From Cyclobacterium amurskyense (lineage in GTDB: Bacteria; Bacteroidota; Bacteroidia; Cytophagales; Cyclobacteriaceae), in contig NZ_CP012040.1 of the NCBI RefSeq assembly GCF_001050135.1, positions 4,357,001 to 4,421,000 on the forward strand: DNA of 64,000 bases. Direction: 5' to 3'. The notes beneath the pieces are model-generated. The model did no database searches, was not told the DNA's origin, and worked only from the letters and a program-made list of their open reading frames with translations. The position numbers and the translations under genes were made by a program. Positions within the stretch are counted from its first letter, which is position 1. Each line of letters begins with the position of its first letter. Of the stretch, positions 56,328-64,000 are shown one piece after another.

Positions 56328-57839
56328 ATGAAATTTATTCAAAATAGCCTACCCATTTATACGCTACTTTCGGCCATTTTTTTAATTGCTGCAGTATCTT
56401 GCGCCAGTAGCAAGGAAGAAGAAGTCCTTGAAAAGCCAAATATCATTTATATTCTTGCTGATGACCTCGGCTATGGAGACTTGAGCTTTCTAGGTCAGAC
56501 TAAATTCAAAACCCCAAATATTGATAAATTGGCGGCTGAGGGAATGGTTTTTACCCAGCATTACGCCGGAACGACTGTTTGCGCCCCTTCCCGTTCGGCA
56601 CTGATGACAGGTTTACATACCGGACATACACAAGTTAGAGGTAATAGAGGGTTAAATGGAGGGCAATTTCCATTAAAAGAAGGAACACAAACCTTGGCTA
56701 CTTTATTGAAAGAGGCTGGATATGCAACCGGGGCTTTCGGGAAATGGGGTTTGGGTTATCCAGGATCGGAGGGAGAACCACTAAACCAGGGTTTTGATGT
56801 GTTTTTCGGTTTTAACAGTCAGACAATTGCCCATAATTATTATCCTAGAGAGTTATGGGACAATGATAAAATTATAACACTTGAAGGTAATCAGGGTACG
56901 GAACAAGGGCAATATGCACCTAACCTTATTCAGGAAAAAAGATTGGCCTTTATTGAGAAGAATAAGGATAATCCTTTCTTTATGTTTGTCCCTACTATAG
57001 TTCCACATGCAGAACTTTTTGCTCCAGAAGAATACATGGAAAAATTTCTCACCAAAACAAATCCTGAACCGCCTTATCAATATGAAAGCAAACTTGGGCC
57101 TGAAACTTATTATGATGGTTTAGATGATCCCGAACATCCACGATATAAGGCGGGTGGTTACGGATCACAGGCTTATCCTCACGCTGCTTTTGCCGCCATG
57201 GTCACCTTATTGGATGATCATGTTGGTCAGATCGTAAGCAAATTGGAGGAATTAAATCTTCTGGAAAACACTATTGTTATTTTCACTTCAGATAACGGTC
57301 CACATCTTGAAGGAGGAGCAGATCCGGATTTTTTCAATAGCAATGGCCCTTTTCAGGGATACAAAAGAGACTTGCATGAAGGGGGAATTCATGTGCCAAT
57401 GATTGTAAGTTGGCCTACAAAAGTCAAAAAAGGAAGTGAAACTGATCATGTTAGTGCTTTTTGGGATATTTTGCCTACATTTTCTGATATTGTAGGAATT
57501 GAAACGGTAGGGACTTTGGATGGAATCTCATTCCTTCCCACCCTTTTAGGTGCCGATGACCAACCTACTCATTCCCACCTTTACTGGGAGTTTCATGAAA
57601 AAGGAGGAAAACAGGCAATAAGAAAAGGTAAATGGAAAGGAATAAAGTTAAATGTTTTTGAAGGAAATGAAACGATTCAGCTTTATGATCTAGAGCAAGA
57701 TCCAGGGGAGACTAAAGACTTGGCCAGCGAATACCCTGAAGTAGTAGAAGAAATAAAAGGCTTAATGCAAAGTTCCAGGACAGAGGATTCTGAGTGGCCA
57801 TTTGAAGAGAAAATTGAAAGGGATGTTAAGAACAACTAA
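56328..57839 (+). CDS. Arylsulfatase A-like lipoprotein sulfatase
   Basis: 503 residues; lipoprotein signal ending IAAVSC (Cys25). Motifs: ILADDLGYGDLS, TVCAPSRSALMTGLHTGH with formylglycine Cys85, GKWGLGYPG, FTSDNGPH and HEGGIHVPMIVSWP. These are arylsulfatase A-type features. The 3' end overlaps the PQQ dehydrogenase start by 17 bases. Confidence 0.93.
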   Translation: MKFIQNSLPIYTLLSAIFLIAAVSCASSKEEEVLEKPNIIYILADDLGYGDLSFLGQTKFKTPNIDKLAAEGMVFTQHYAGTTVCAPSRSALMTGLHTGHTQVRGNRGLNGGQFPLKEGTQTLATLLKEAGYATGAFGKWGLGYPGSEGEPLNQGFDVFFGFNSQTIAHNYYPRELWDNDKIITLEGNQGTEQGQYAPNLIQEKRLAFIEKNKDNPFFMFVPTIVPHAELFAPEEYMEKFLTKTNPEPPYQYESKLGPETYYDGLDDPEHPRYKAGGYGSQAYPHAAFAAMVTLLDDHVGQIVSKLEELNLLENTIVIFTSDNGPHLEGGADPDFFNSNGPFQGYKRDLHEGGIHVPMIVSWPTKVKKGSETDHVSAFWDILPTFSDIVGIETVGTLDGISFLPTLLGADDQPTHSHLYWEFHEKGGKQAIRKGKWKGIKLNVFEGNETIQLYDLEQDPGETKDLASEYPEVVEEIKGLMQSSRTEDSEWPFEEKIERDVKNN

Positions 57840-59967
57840 AAGTATTCTGGTTTTAATTTGTCTAGCAGTAGTCTTTTCTTGTTCACAGGAAAACAATAAT
57901 TCTAAAGCAAAAGATTACCGTACATGGGAGCATTATCGTGCTTCAAAAACAGCGGCTCAATTTTCAGGTTTGGATCAAATAAACAAGGAGAATGTTCATT
58001 TGTTGCAGCCGGCATGGACTTTTCATACGGGTGACAGTAAGGAGAGAACACCCATGGAATGCAATCCAATGATCATAGGGAAGGTCATGTACGTGAGTTC
58101 TCCTCAGCTTGATTTGATTGCTTTAGACGCTGAAAAGGGAACAGAACTTTGGCGTTTTGATCCTGAGGTTTTTGGTCAGTCAGGAGGAGTAAATAGAGGC
58201 TTTTTTCACTATAAGGAAGGGGAGCGCATTCGCATTTTTATGGCAGTTGGCTATTATCTTTTTGCTATAGATGGTGAATCAGGAGAATTGGTCTCTGAAT
58301 TTGGGGAAGAGGGGAAGTTAGATTTGCGTAAAAACCTCGGTGTTGATCCGGAAAGCCTTTCTATTTCTCTTAGTACACCTGGGATAGTGTTTGGAGATTT
58401 GATAATAATTGGTTCAGCAACAGGGGAGGGCTATGATGCTTCTCCCGGACATATCAGGGCATACAATGCTAAAACGGGAGCTTTTGAATGGATATTTCAT
58501 ACTATTCCTAAAGAAGGTGAAGTTGGATATGATACTTGGCGTTGGCAAGAAGGAGAAAACTATGGAGGCACCAATAATTGGGGAGGATTGAGTTTGGATG
58601 AGGAACAAGGATGGGTTTATGTTTCTACCGGTTCACCTGCCTATGATTTTTATGGAGGAAACAGGATAGGAGAAAATCTATTTGGGAATTCCATCGTAGC
58701 CTTGGATGCTAGAACAGGGGAAAGGAAATGGCATTATCAGGCAGTTACCCATGATATTTGGGATTATGACTTGCCTTGTGCGGCCACTTTAGTGGATCTA
58801 CCTACTGAAAATGGTACAGTGAAAGCGCTGGTACAACCTACTAAGATGGGAGAACTGATTATATTGGACAGGATAACAGGGGAATCCTTATTGGATATGG
58901 AAGTGAAAAATGCACCTCCTTCCTATGTGCCTGGAGAAGTAGCTCATCCCAGCCAAAAGTTTAACCAGGGAATTACTGTTGTGAGACAAGGCTTGGACAG
59001 TACAAGGTTGACAAATATTTCTGCTGAAGCCAATGCTTATGCGAAAAATGAATTTAGAAAATACCGAAACGAAGGTATGTACACTCCCCCGAGTCTGGAG
59101 GGAACAATCACCAATCCAGCCACAAGAGGAGGAATGATTTGGGGAGGGGCCTCCTATGACCCTGTCAACCAAATGCTCTATGTCAATGCGAATGAAATTC
59201 CCATGATTTTACAGTTACGTAATATTTCTGAAAATCAAGATGGTAAAGGTTTGAATGGAATGCTACCTGGGAGAAGTACTTACCTGTCCAACTGCTCCAA
59301 CTGTCATGGTGCAGACTTACAAGGCCTAACGGATGCATTTCCTTCCCTGAAAAACATAAAAGACAGACATTCACGAGAATCTTTGGCTAAGATAATTACC
59401 CAGGGGAATGGTTTGATGCCAGCATTCCAAGGTTTCAATAAAGAAAAGTTAAATGCGTTATTGGATTACTTGCTTGAAGTAGAGCCTGTATCGGATCCTA
59501 TCCATGATATCAAAGAGGAAGCAGGAGCCACAGACAGGTATGTTTTACAAGGCTTTCGACTTTTTACAGATGAGGAAGGTTTTCCAGCAAGTATGCCACC
59601 TTGGGGTACTTTGAATGCCATTGATTTAACAACAAATACCATTAAATGGAAGGTGCCCTTGGGTGAATATCCTAAATTAAAAGAGAGGGGAGTTGCACCT
59701 ACCGGAACACAGAATTTTGGGGGTTGTGTAGCCACTGCAGGTGGACTGGTTTTTATGGGAGGGACACCTGATGAAATGTTCAGGGCTTTTGATGTTTTCA
59801 CGGGAGAAATCCTTTGGGAATACAAACTTCCATTTGGAGCTTATGCAGTTCCTTCAATTTATGAAGTGGAGGGGAGGCAATATGTAGTCATTGCAGCTGG
59901 CGGAGCGAATAGGTTGGGCACTCCTGCGGGTGATGCTTATGTGGCATTTGCCTTGCCTGAAAATTAA
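57823..59967 (+). CDS. PQQ-dependent dehydrogenase with inserted cytochrome c domain
   Basis: 714 residues; lipoprotein signal ending VVFSC (Cys20). Eight-bladed quinoprotein propeller: LQPAWTFHTGD, YVSSPQLDLIALDAEKGTELWRFDP, GAFEWIFHTIP, SIVALDARTGERKWHYQAVTHDIWDYDLP (Asp base region), GELIILDRITGE, and the last blades VAPTGTQNFGGCVATAGGLVF and YVVIAAGGANRLG. A cytochrome c domain interrupts it: CSNCH at 491-495, then KIITQGNGLMPAFQGF with the axial Met. It oxidises a sugar or alcohol and hands electrons to heme. ATG at 57823 chosen over TTG at 57802. Confidence 0.93.
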   Translation: MLRTTKSILVLICLAVVFSCSQENNNSKAKDYRTWEHYRASKTAAQFSGLDQINKENVHLLQPAWTFHTGDSKERTPMECNPMIIGKVMYVSSPQLDLIALDAEKGTELWRFDPEVFGQSGGVNRGFFHYKEGERIRIFMAVGYYLFAIDGESGELVSEFGEEGKLDLRKNLGVDPESLSISLSTPGIVFGDLIIIGSATGEGYDASPGHIRAYNAKTGAFEWIFHTIPKEGEVGYDTWRWQEGENYGGTNNWGGLSLDEEQGWVYVSTGSPAYDFYGGNRIGENLFGNSIVALDARTGERKWHYQAVTHDIWDYDLPCAATLVDLPTENGTVKALVQPTKMGELIILDRITGESLLDMEVKNAPPSYVPGEVAHPSQKFNQGITVVRQGLDSTRLTNISAEANAYAKNEFRKYRNEGMYTPPSLEGTITNPATRGGMIWGGASYDPVNQMLYVNANEIPMILQLRNISENQDGKGLNGMLPGRSTYLSNCSNCHGADLQGLTDAFPSLKNIKDRHSRESLAKIITQGNGLMPAFQGFNKEKLNALLDYLLEVEPVSDPIHDIKEEAGATDRYVLQGFRLFTDEEGFPASMPPWGTLNAIDLTTNTIKWKVPLGEYPKLKERGVAPTGTQNFGGCVATAGGLVFMGGTPDEMFRAFDVFTGEILWEYKLPFGAYAVPSIYEVEGRQYVVIAAGGANRLGTPAGDAYVAFALPEN

Positions 59968-60066
59968 AGGTTATAGGAAAAAAATTAGATCCCTCATTGT
60001 GTAAAATGCTTTTATTTGAGTCTAGTATGAGGTAGGGGTTTTGTTTCATGTTTATGGTGTAATTAA

Positions 60067-60285
60067 TTAAACCCGAAATATGCAATAGACAATCTATTAC
60101 GTACTGAAATCGCTTTAAAATCAGCCACTTCGTTGCTGTTTGGAGATTTCACCATAGCGGTGCTATGCTAAAATCTCCAAACAGTCTGATTTTCTTGCGA
60201 TTGCAACACTTCCCGTAAACACGGGACAGGCTTCACCCCTGACTATTGTCAGGACGGAGAAATTCTATTACATAATCCGGGTTAA
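60067..60285 (+). repeat. Structured intergenic repeat, copy R4 (219 bp)
   Basis: Full-length copy, same length as R1. Central hairpin arms GTTTGGAGATTT (60138-60149) and AAATCTCCAAAC (60171-60182) pair perfectly around CATAGC-GGT-GCTATG; also CCCGT-aaac-ACGGG and CCTGAC-like/GTCAGG hairpins before the right end. It sits between convergent genes (PQQ dehydrogenase and the phosphatase). Confidence 0.93.
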
Positions 60286-60361
60286 AAAGGGGCCACTTTC
60301 TGATATTATTCAGGTTGTGGCCCTATTTCTTTAATTGATTAATTACCCAATTCTGGTAATT

Positions 60362-61924
60362 CTATTCCAATATATTACCTTTTTCATCAATGGTAACCAT
60401 AGTATTTTCTCCATTTTTTTCCAAGCGAACACTGAAAATCAATAGACCTGTATCCGTTTTGGAGGCATTAACCCTTGTAATTTCATTACCAGGATATTTT
60501 GAGAGCAAGATTGTTTGAAGATTTCCCGGCAATGGGTCTTCATAAGGAATGGTGTTTGAGAATCTTCTTTCGTCTCCTGCTTCAGCTTTTCTTTCGATGA
60601 ATTCATTGATTCCGTTTTCTTGTTTTACCAAATCGAAAGCATCATATAATTCACCTATAGCTGTATAGGACTCAAAACTTAGCTTATCCCCATCTACTCT
60701 AATCACCTGAAATAATTGGGTATTTTCAGCTTTGCGATCCCTTTCTGCACCTAAGCCATCCCATCCTTTTTCACTCACACCATACATTTTTCCACCACTA
60801 ACCGAAACTACATAAACAGTTCCTGTTTTATCTCTGGCATTCATTCCATCCATGACATTGTCTTCTGGTGAAACACGACCCCTCGCGTAGCTGTGGTCAT
60901 GTCCTTGTAGTGCCAAATCAACTTTATATTTGTCAAAAATTGGCTTCCATGCTTTTCTTAATTCATCATTGTCCCTGCCTGCTGAGGCAGAAAACAAGGG
61001 ATGGTGATAGGTTACAATGGTCCATTTTTTTGTGTTTTCTGAAAGTACTTTTTCTAACCAAGGTATTTGTTCCTTTTGCTTAACATTGCTATTAAGAGAG
61101 ATGATCCGCGCGTCTTGGTAATCCATGTAATAAACAGTTTCTTCGAGACCTAGTCCTTTGGGTCCATTTTCAGGAAGTGTAAATTGAGGGCGCCATTGTA
61201 AGGAAAGCCTTCTTTCCGAATCTTCTCCATATATTTCAGGAATGTTACGGTACTCGTGGTTGCCTGGTGTAACCATGGAAGGGACCATACTATGGATAAA
61301 GCCTCCTGCTGTAAACCATTCATGCCAATCCTGTTCTCTATGGGCTCGATTGATCAGGTCACCTGCATGGATGATGAATTTTGCATCGGGTGCCTTTCTG
61401 TATCCTTCTCGTATTAACCTGGCCCATAACTCAAGAACATAGTTTTGTGCATCTCCTACATATAGGAAAGAAAAAGGCTTGTCATCGTCTCTAGAAGCAG
61501 TAGTGAACTGTATCCATTCGGTCCATGATTCACCATCTCCAACCCGGTAGCCATACATGGTGTCTGGTTTTAGGTTTTTAAATTGGACAGAATGGTAGTT
61601 GGCTTTGACCTTGGCATCTTCTACTATCAATCCATCCAACACTTCGGTTTTTGCCTCAATTGTCTTGCCATTTCTCCAGAATTTTGGTGCGCCGTCGGCG
61701 ATGGCAATTTCAGCATAGCTTTTGGAAATAGAAGTATCTGTTCTCCAGGTTACATTAGCCTCAGAGGCAGGATCTGCACCGAAATTTAATACTACCCTGT
61801 CAGGGTAGTAACTGGGTTTGCTCCATTGTTCTCTAAAAGTAGGGGCTTTGTAAACCTTGTATTCCTGAGCAATAGAAGCGTTTATTATTAGGAATAAAAA
61901 GAAGGAAAAGAAAATGTGTTTCAT
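60362..61924 (-). CDS. Secreted purple-acid-phosphatase-like metallophosphoesterase
   Basis: 520 residues; signal peptide 1-20 (NASIAQ). An N-terminal fibronectin-type domain about 35-135 (PDRVVLNFGADPASEANVTWRTD, GYRVGDGESWTEWIQFTT) is followed by the metallophosphatase: LYVGDAQN, IIHAGDLINR, TPGNHEYRN, TYHHPLFS and LQGHDHSYARG, which supply the two-metal site. It probably releases phosphate from organic esters outside the cell. ATG 61924 taken, in front of the signal peptide. A 10-bp-arm palindrome lies inside the reading frame at 61790. Confidence 0.92.
   Translation of the reverse strand: MKHIFFSFFLFLIINASIAQEYKVYKAPTFREQWSKPSYYPDRVVLNFGADPASEANVTWRTDTSISKSYAEIAIADGAPKFWRNGKTIEAKTEVLDGLIVEDAKVKANYHSVQFKNLKPDTMYGYRVGDGESWTEWIQFTTASRDDDKPFSFLYVGDAQNYVLELWARLIREGYRKAPDAKFIIHAGDLINRAHREQDWHEWFTAGGFIHSMVPSMVTPGNHEYRNIPEIYGEDSERRLSLQWRPQFTLPENGPKGLGLEETVYYMDYQDARIISLNSNVKQKEQIPWLEKVLSENTKKWTIVTYHHPLFSASAGRDNDELRKAWKPIFDKYKVDLALQGHDHSYARGRVSPEDNVMDGMNARDKTGTVYVVSVSGGKMYGVSEKGWDGLGAERDRKAENTQLFQVIRVDGDKLSFESYTAIGELYDAFDLVKQENGINEFIERKAEAGDERRFSNTIPYEDPLPGNLQTILLSKYPGNEITRVNASKTDTGLLIFSVRLEKNGENTMVTIDEKGNILE
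61790..61810. repeat. 10-bp-arm palindrome inside the phosphatase gene
   Basis: TACTACCCTG-t-CAGGGTAGTA, perfect, with a one-base centre, in the first 50 codons of the phosphatase. It encodes YYPDRVV, so chance is possible, but perfect symmetry of 10 bp is rare. Confidence 0.6.
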
Positions 61925-62199
61925 TGTGGATGGTTTATTGGTGTAATTCTGTAAATCTAGTGAAATCAAAATAATATTTCAAGTTCAATAATTATTATAT
62001 TATTATCAAATGGGGAAGAGAATTAATGGTGAATTTATCTGTTAAATGAAATTTTATCCAAAAAATCAATAATAGGTTCAACCCAAATTATGATGTACTT
62101 GTTGTGGGGTAATTATTATAGTGTGATAAGTCGGGATACTTACAGGTTATCTTATCCGTGAAATTCTGGGATAACCAAATGACTCATTATTCTAATTGG

Positions 62200-63264
62200 T
62201 TATTTTAAGTCAGTTTTTTTAGGGGAAATAGGTAAAAATTTAGCCTTGGCTTTGGACATCAAAAACTCTTCAAACAGCTTGCTATAGATGATTCCGGTGA
62301 TACAACAAATTATGAAAATGATGACAAAGATTAGTCCGTCAGATAAGAAGTTTAGAGTTTTGGGTAGAATTCGCATTAAAATGCTAATTTCAGGATTATG
62401 GATTAAGTAGATAGAATAAGATGCATTACCTAAAATCATTAATAGGTTGGAAGACCCTATTTTGTCTAATTTTGTCCCTACGCTTCCAATAATTAAAAGT
62501 GAAAAGCCAAAAGCAAGAACCAAATAGGTTAAATCCCAATTATTCCACTTAAGTAGTATTCCTATTGCAATCAATACAATAGCAGAGTAAAGAAATATGC
62601 TTTTACTTGAAATTGAAGCCTTTTTGATAATTATTGCCGTGAAAGATCCAATAATAAATTCCAAATTATAGGAAGATATAAAGAACTTTATAACAGGAAT
62701 TGCTTGTAAGAAAAGAACTGGTTCTATCCAATTTAGATAAACAATTATACTTGCCCAGACCAAAGTGAAATAATACCAGCCCTTCCTTGTGTAAAACCAA
62801 ATTACAAATAATAGATAAAACATCATCTCATGAACAAGGGTCCATGCTACAGACAACGCTGGTTGGCCGTCAGGAAAAAGGGTTAAGGAAGTAAGCAAGC
62901 TAATGGTTCTATCACTTCCCGAAACGCTTGGAAGTAATTGATACAACAATAACATGCACAATGAAATAGGGAGGTATGGAATATAAATTCTTAAGACTCT
63001 ATTTATGAGATAAGATTTGATAGTAATTATACTTGCCCTTTTGTTGTAACAAGAATAGGTAATGATAAAACCGGATAATACAAAGAAAAAATCAACTCCG
63101 TGTTTGCCAAGAGTAGCTATAAATGCAAATATATGGTTTTGTTTATCAAAAAAATATGCAAAGGCTGTCCATTGATGGTGAAATACAACCATTAATGCTG
63201 CAAAGCCTCTAAAAATCTGTAAGGAATTGAAAAAATCGCCTTTTTTCTGCTTATTCAAAGACAT
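62200..63264 (-). CDS. Acyltransferase family 3 membrane protein
   Basis: 354 residues with about ten membrane segments. The family signature is FRGFAALMVVFHHQWTAF (catalytic His region), HGVDFFFVLSGFIITYS, and SVAWTLVHEMMFYLLFVIW. Such proteins O-acylate surface glycans or lipids (OafA type). It stands alone on the minus strand with no glycan-synthesis neighbours, so the acceptor is unknown. Confidence 0.9.
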   Translation of the reverse strand: MSLNKQKKGDFFNSLQIFRGFAALMVVFHHQWTAFAYFFDKQNHIFAFIATLGKHGVDFFFVLSGFIITYSCYNKRASIITIKSYLINRVLRIYIPYLPISLCMLLLYQLLPSVSGSDRTISLLTSLTLFPDGQPALSVAWTLVHEMMFYLLFVIWFYTRKGWYYFTLVWASIIVYLNWIEPVLFLQAIPVIKFFISSYNLEFIIGSFTAIIIKKASISSKSIFLYSAIVLIAIGILLKWNNWDLTYLVLAFGFSLLIIGSVGTKLDKIGSSNLLMILGNASYSIYLIHNPEISILMRILPKTLNFLSDGLIFVIIFIICCITGIIYSKLFEEFLMSKAKAKFLPISPKKTDLK

Positions 63265-63546
63265 ACTTTAAATTTAAATCGCATCTTTTATTTCACCAAA
63301 TTACAATAATTATTGCTTTAAATTGATACTGAATTTTATTAGACGCTTTAGATTTACACCAAATGAAGCTAAGTTATAATCCGACGATGATAAAATAAAA
63401 TGGCTTATTTGTTAAAATTGAATTGTTATTAACTGGTCATTAATTTGTTACCTATAATAGGTCGCAATTGCTACTTAAGAATTAATTGAAAGTTTTGATG
63501 ATTATTCATTATTTGGTTTTTATAAAAAATTATGAGAGGAATCTAA

Positions 63547-64000
63547 TTATTTCCGTTTTACCCCCTTTACCGCCTCTGCTTCCCAAGGATTATCAGGCCA
63601 GTGGTGCTTGGGGTATCTTCGTTTTAGTTCTTTCCTGACTTCATGGTAAGTATTGTCCCAGAAACTTTTTAAATCTTGGGTTACTTGTACAGGCTTATAG
63701 CCGGGAGACAATAAATGAATTAACAAAGGTATATTTCCATTATTGACTTTGGGGGTCTGAGCCCATCCAAAAAGCTCCTGAAGCCGTGCTGCCAAAATAG
63801 GAGGTTCACCATCCTTACTGTATTGGATAGGTATGGATGAACCACTTGGCAATACTATTTTTTCTGGAGCCAGTCGATTTATTTCCTCCTGTTGTGAATA
63901 AGAAAAACTGTTTTTTAGAATATTAACCAATGGAAGCTTTTTTAAATCTTGCCCGGATTTAATTTCGGTTAAGTAGGGTGATAGCCAATCATTAGCAGTT
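63547..64000 (-). CDS. hrpB: ATP-dependent helicase HrpB, C-terminal part (runs off window)
   Basis: The frame is open from the window edge (first full codon at 63999) to the stop at 63547, 151 residues. The text NDWLSPYLTEIKSGQDLKKL, PSGSSIPIQYSKDGEPPILAARLQELFGWAQTP, LLIHLLSPGYKPVQVTQDLKSFWDNTYHEVRKELKRRYPKHHWPDNPWEAEA is the conserved C-terminal domain of HrpB. The helicase motor lies beyond the window. The Val at 63930 is not a start. Confidence 0.93.
   Translation of the reverse strand, partial: TANDWLSPYLTEIKSGQDLKKLPLVNILKNSFSYSQQEEINRLAPEKIVLPSGSSIPIQYSKDGEPPILAARLQELFGWAQTPKVNNGNIPLLIHLLSPGYKPVQVTQDLKSFWDNTYHEVRKELKRRYPKHHWPDNPWEAEAVKGVKRK

Noticed and set aside
14827..60285. CRISPR array or insertion sequence for the R1-R4 repeats
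   Set aside because: Copies are dispersed, 175-219 bp long and without spacers; none codes for a transposase.

Overview
The window is AT-rich bacterial DNA that I read as a marine member of the Bacteroidota, probably of the Cyclobacteriaceae type (Cyclobacterium, Algoriphagus, Echinicola). The evidence is two SusC/SusD pairs, an ECF sigma/FecR pair, many Bacteroidota-style lipoproteins with a Cys about 18-34 residues in, a TAnnTTTG-type promoter, and seven formylglycine sulfatases. I see no rRNA, tRNA, CRISPR array, transposase or integrase. The lineage is inferred from gene content only.

Left part (1-20137): the end of one sulfatase and two full sulfatases lie in one direction, then a Cys-rich small protein on the other strand, then SusC-SusD-small lipoprotein (4656-9598), which looks like a sulfated-glycan uptake locus. 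A very large FG-GAP/ASPIC-UnbV lipoprotein faces it. Next come secreted and cytoplasmic carbohydrate-oxidation genes: a sorbosone-dehydrogenase-like beta-propeller, a TIM-barrel sugar isomerase, and a propeller/cytochrome c lipoprotein, followed by an isochorismatase-like lipoprotein.

PUL cassette (20138-30580): on the minus strand, ECF sigma factor, FecR anti-sigma, SusC with STN domain, SusD and two sulfatases form a textbook trans-envelope-regulated polysaccharide utilisation locus. It is flanked by two 970-bp direct repeats, 98.4% identical, each holding the whole isochorismatase-like gene. Recombination between them could delete or amplify the locus.

Middle (31641-46090): a zinc-ribbon-like unknown protein, a 6-bladed propeller lipoprotein, a lemA-TPM-TPM operon, a membrane glycosyltransferase, and a compact operon of ECF-S-like membrane protein, phosphoribosyltransferase, TonB receptor and Tat-exported aldo/keto reductase. 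A thioredoxin-reductase-like gene follows, behind a striking 17-bp-arm palindrome, then a 7TMR-DISM hybrid histidine kinase.

Right part (46091-64000): secreted unknowns, a glycosidase-like propeller protein, fdhF/ydeP-type molybdoenzyme with fdhD, a tight sulfatase-sulfatase-PQQ dehydrogenase operon, a purple-acid-phosphatase-like enzyme, an acyltransferase, and the 3' end of hrpB running off the window.

Four copies of a 175-219 bp structured intergenic repeat with imperfect terminal inverted repeats (14827, 46354, 49318, 60067), plus one decayed end at 3539, are the main non-coding novelty. Their internal hairpin shows a compensatory base-pair change between two copies.
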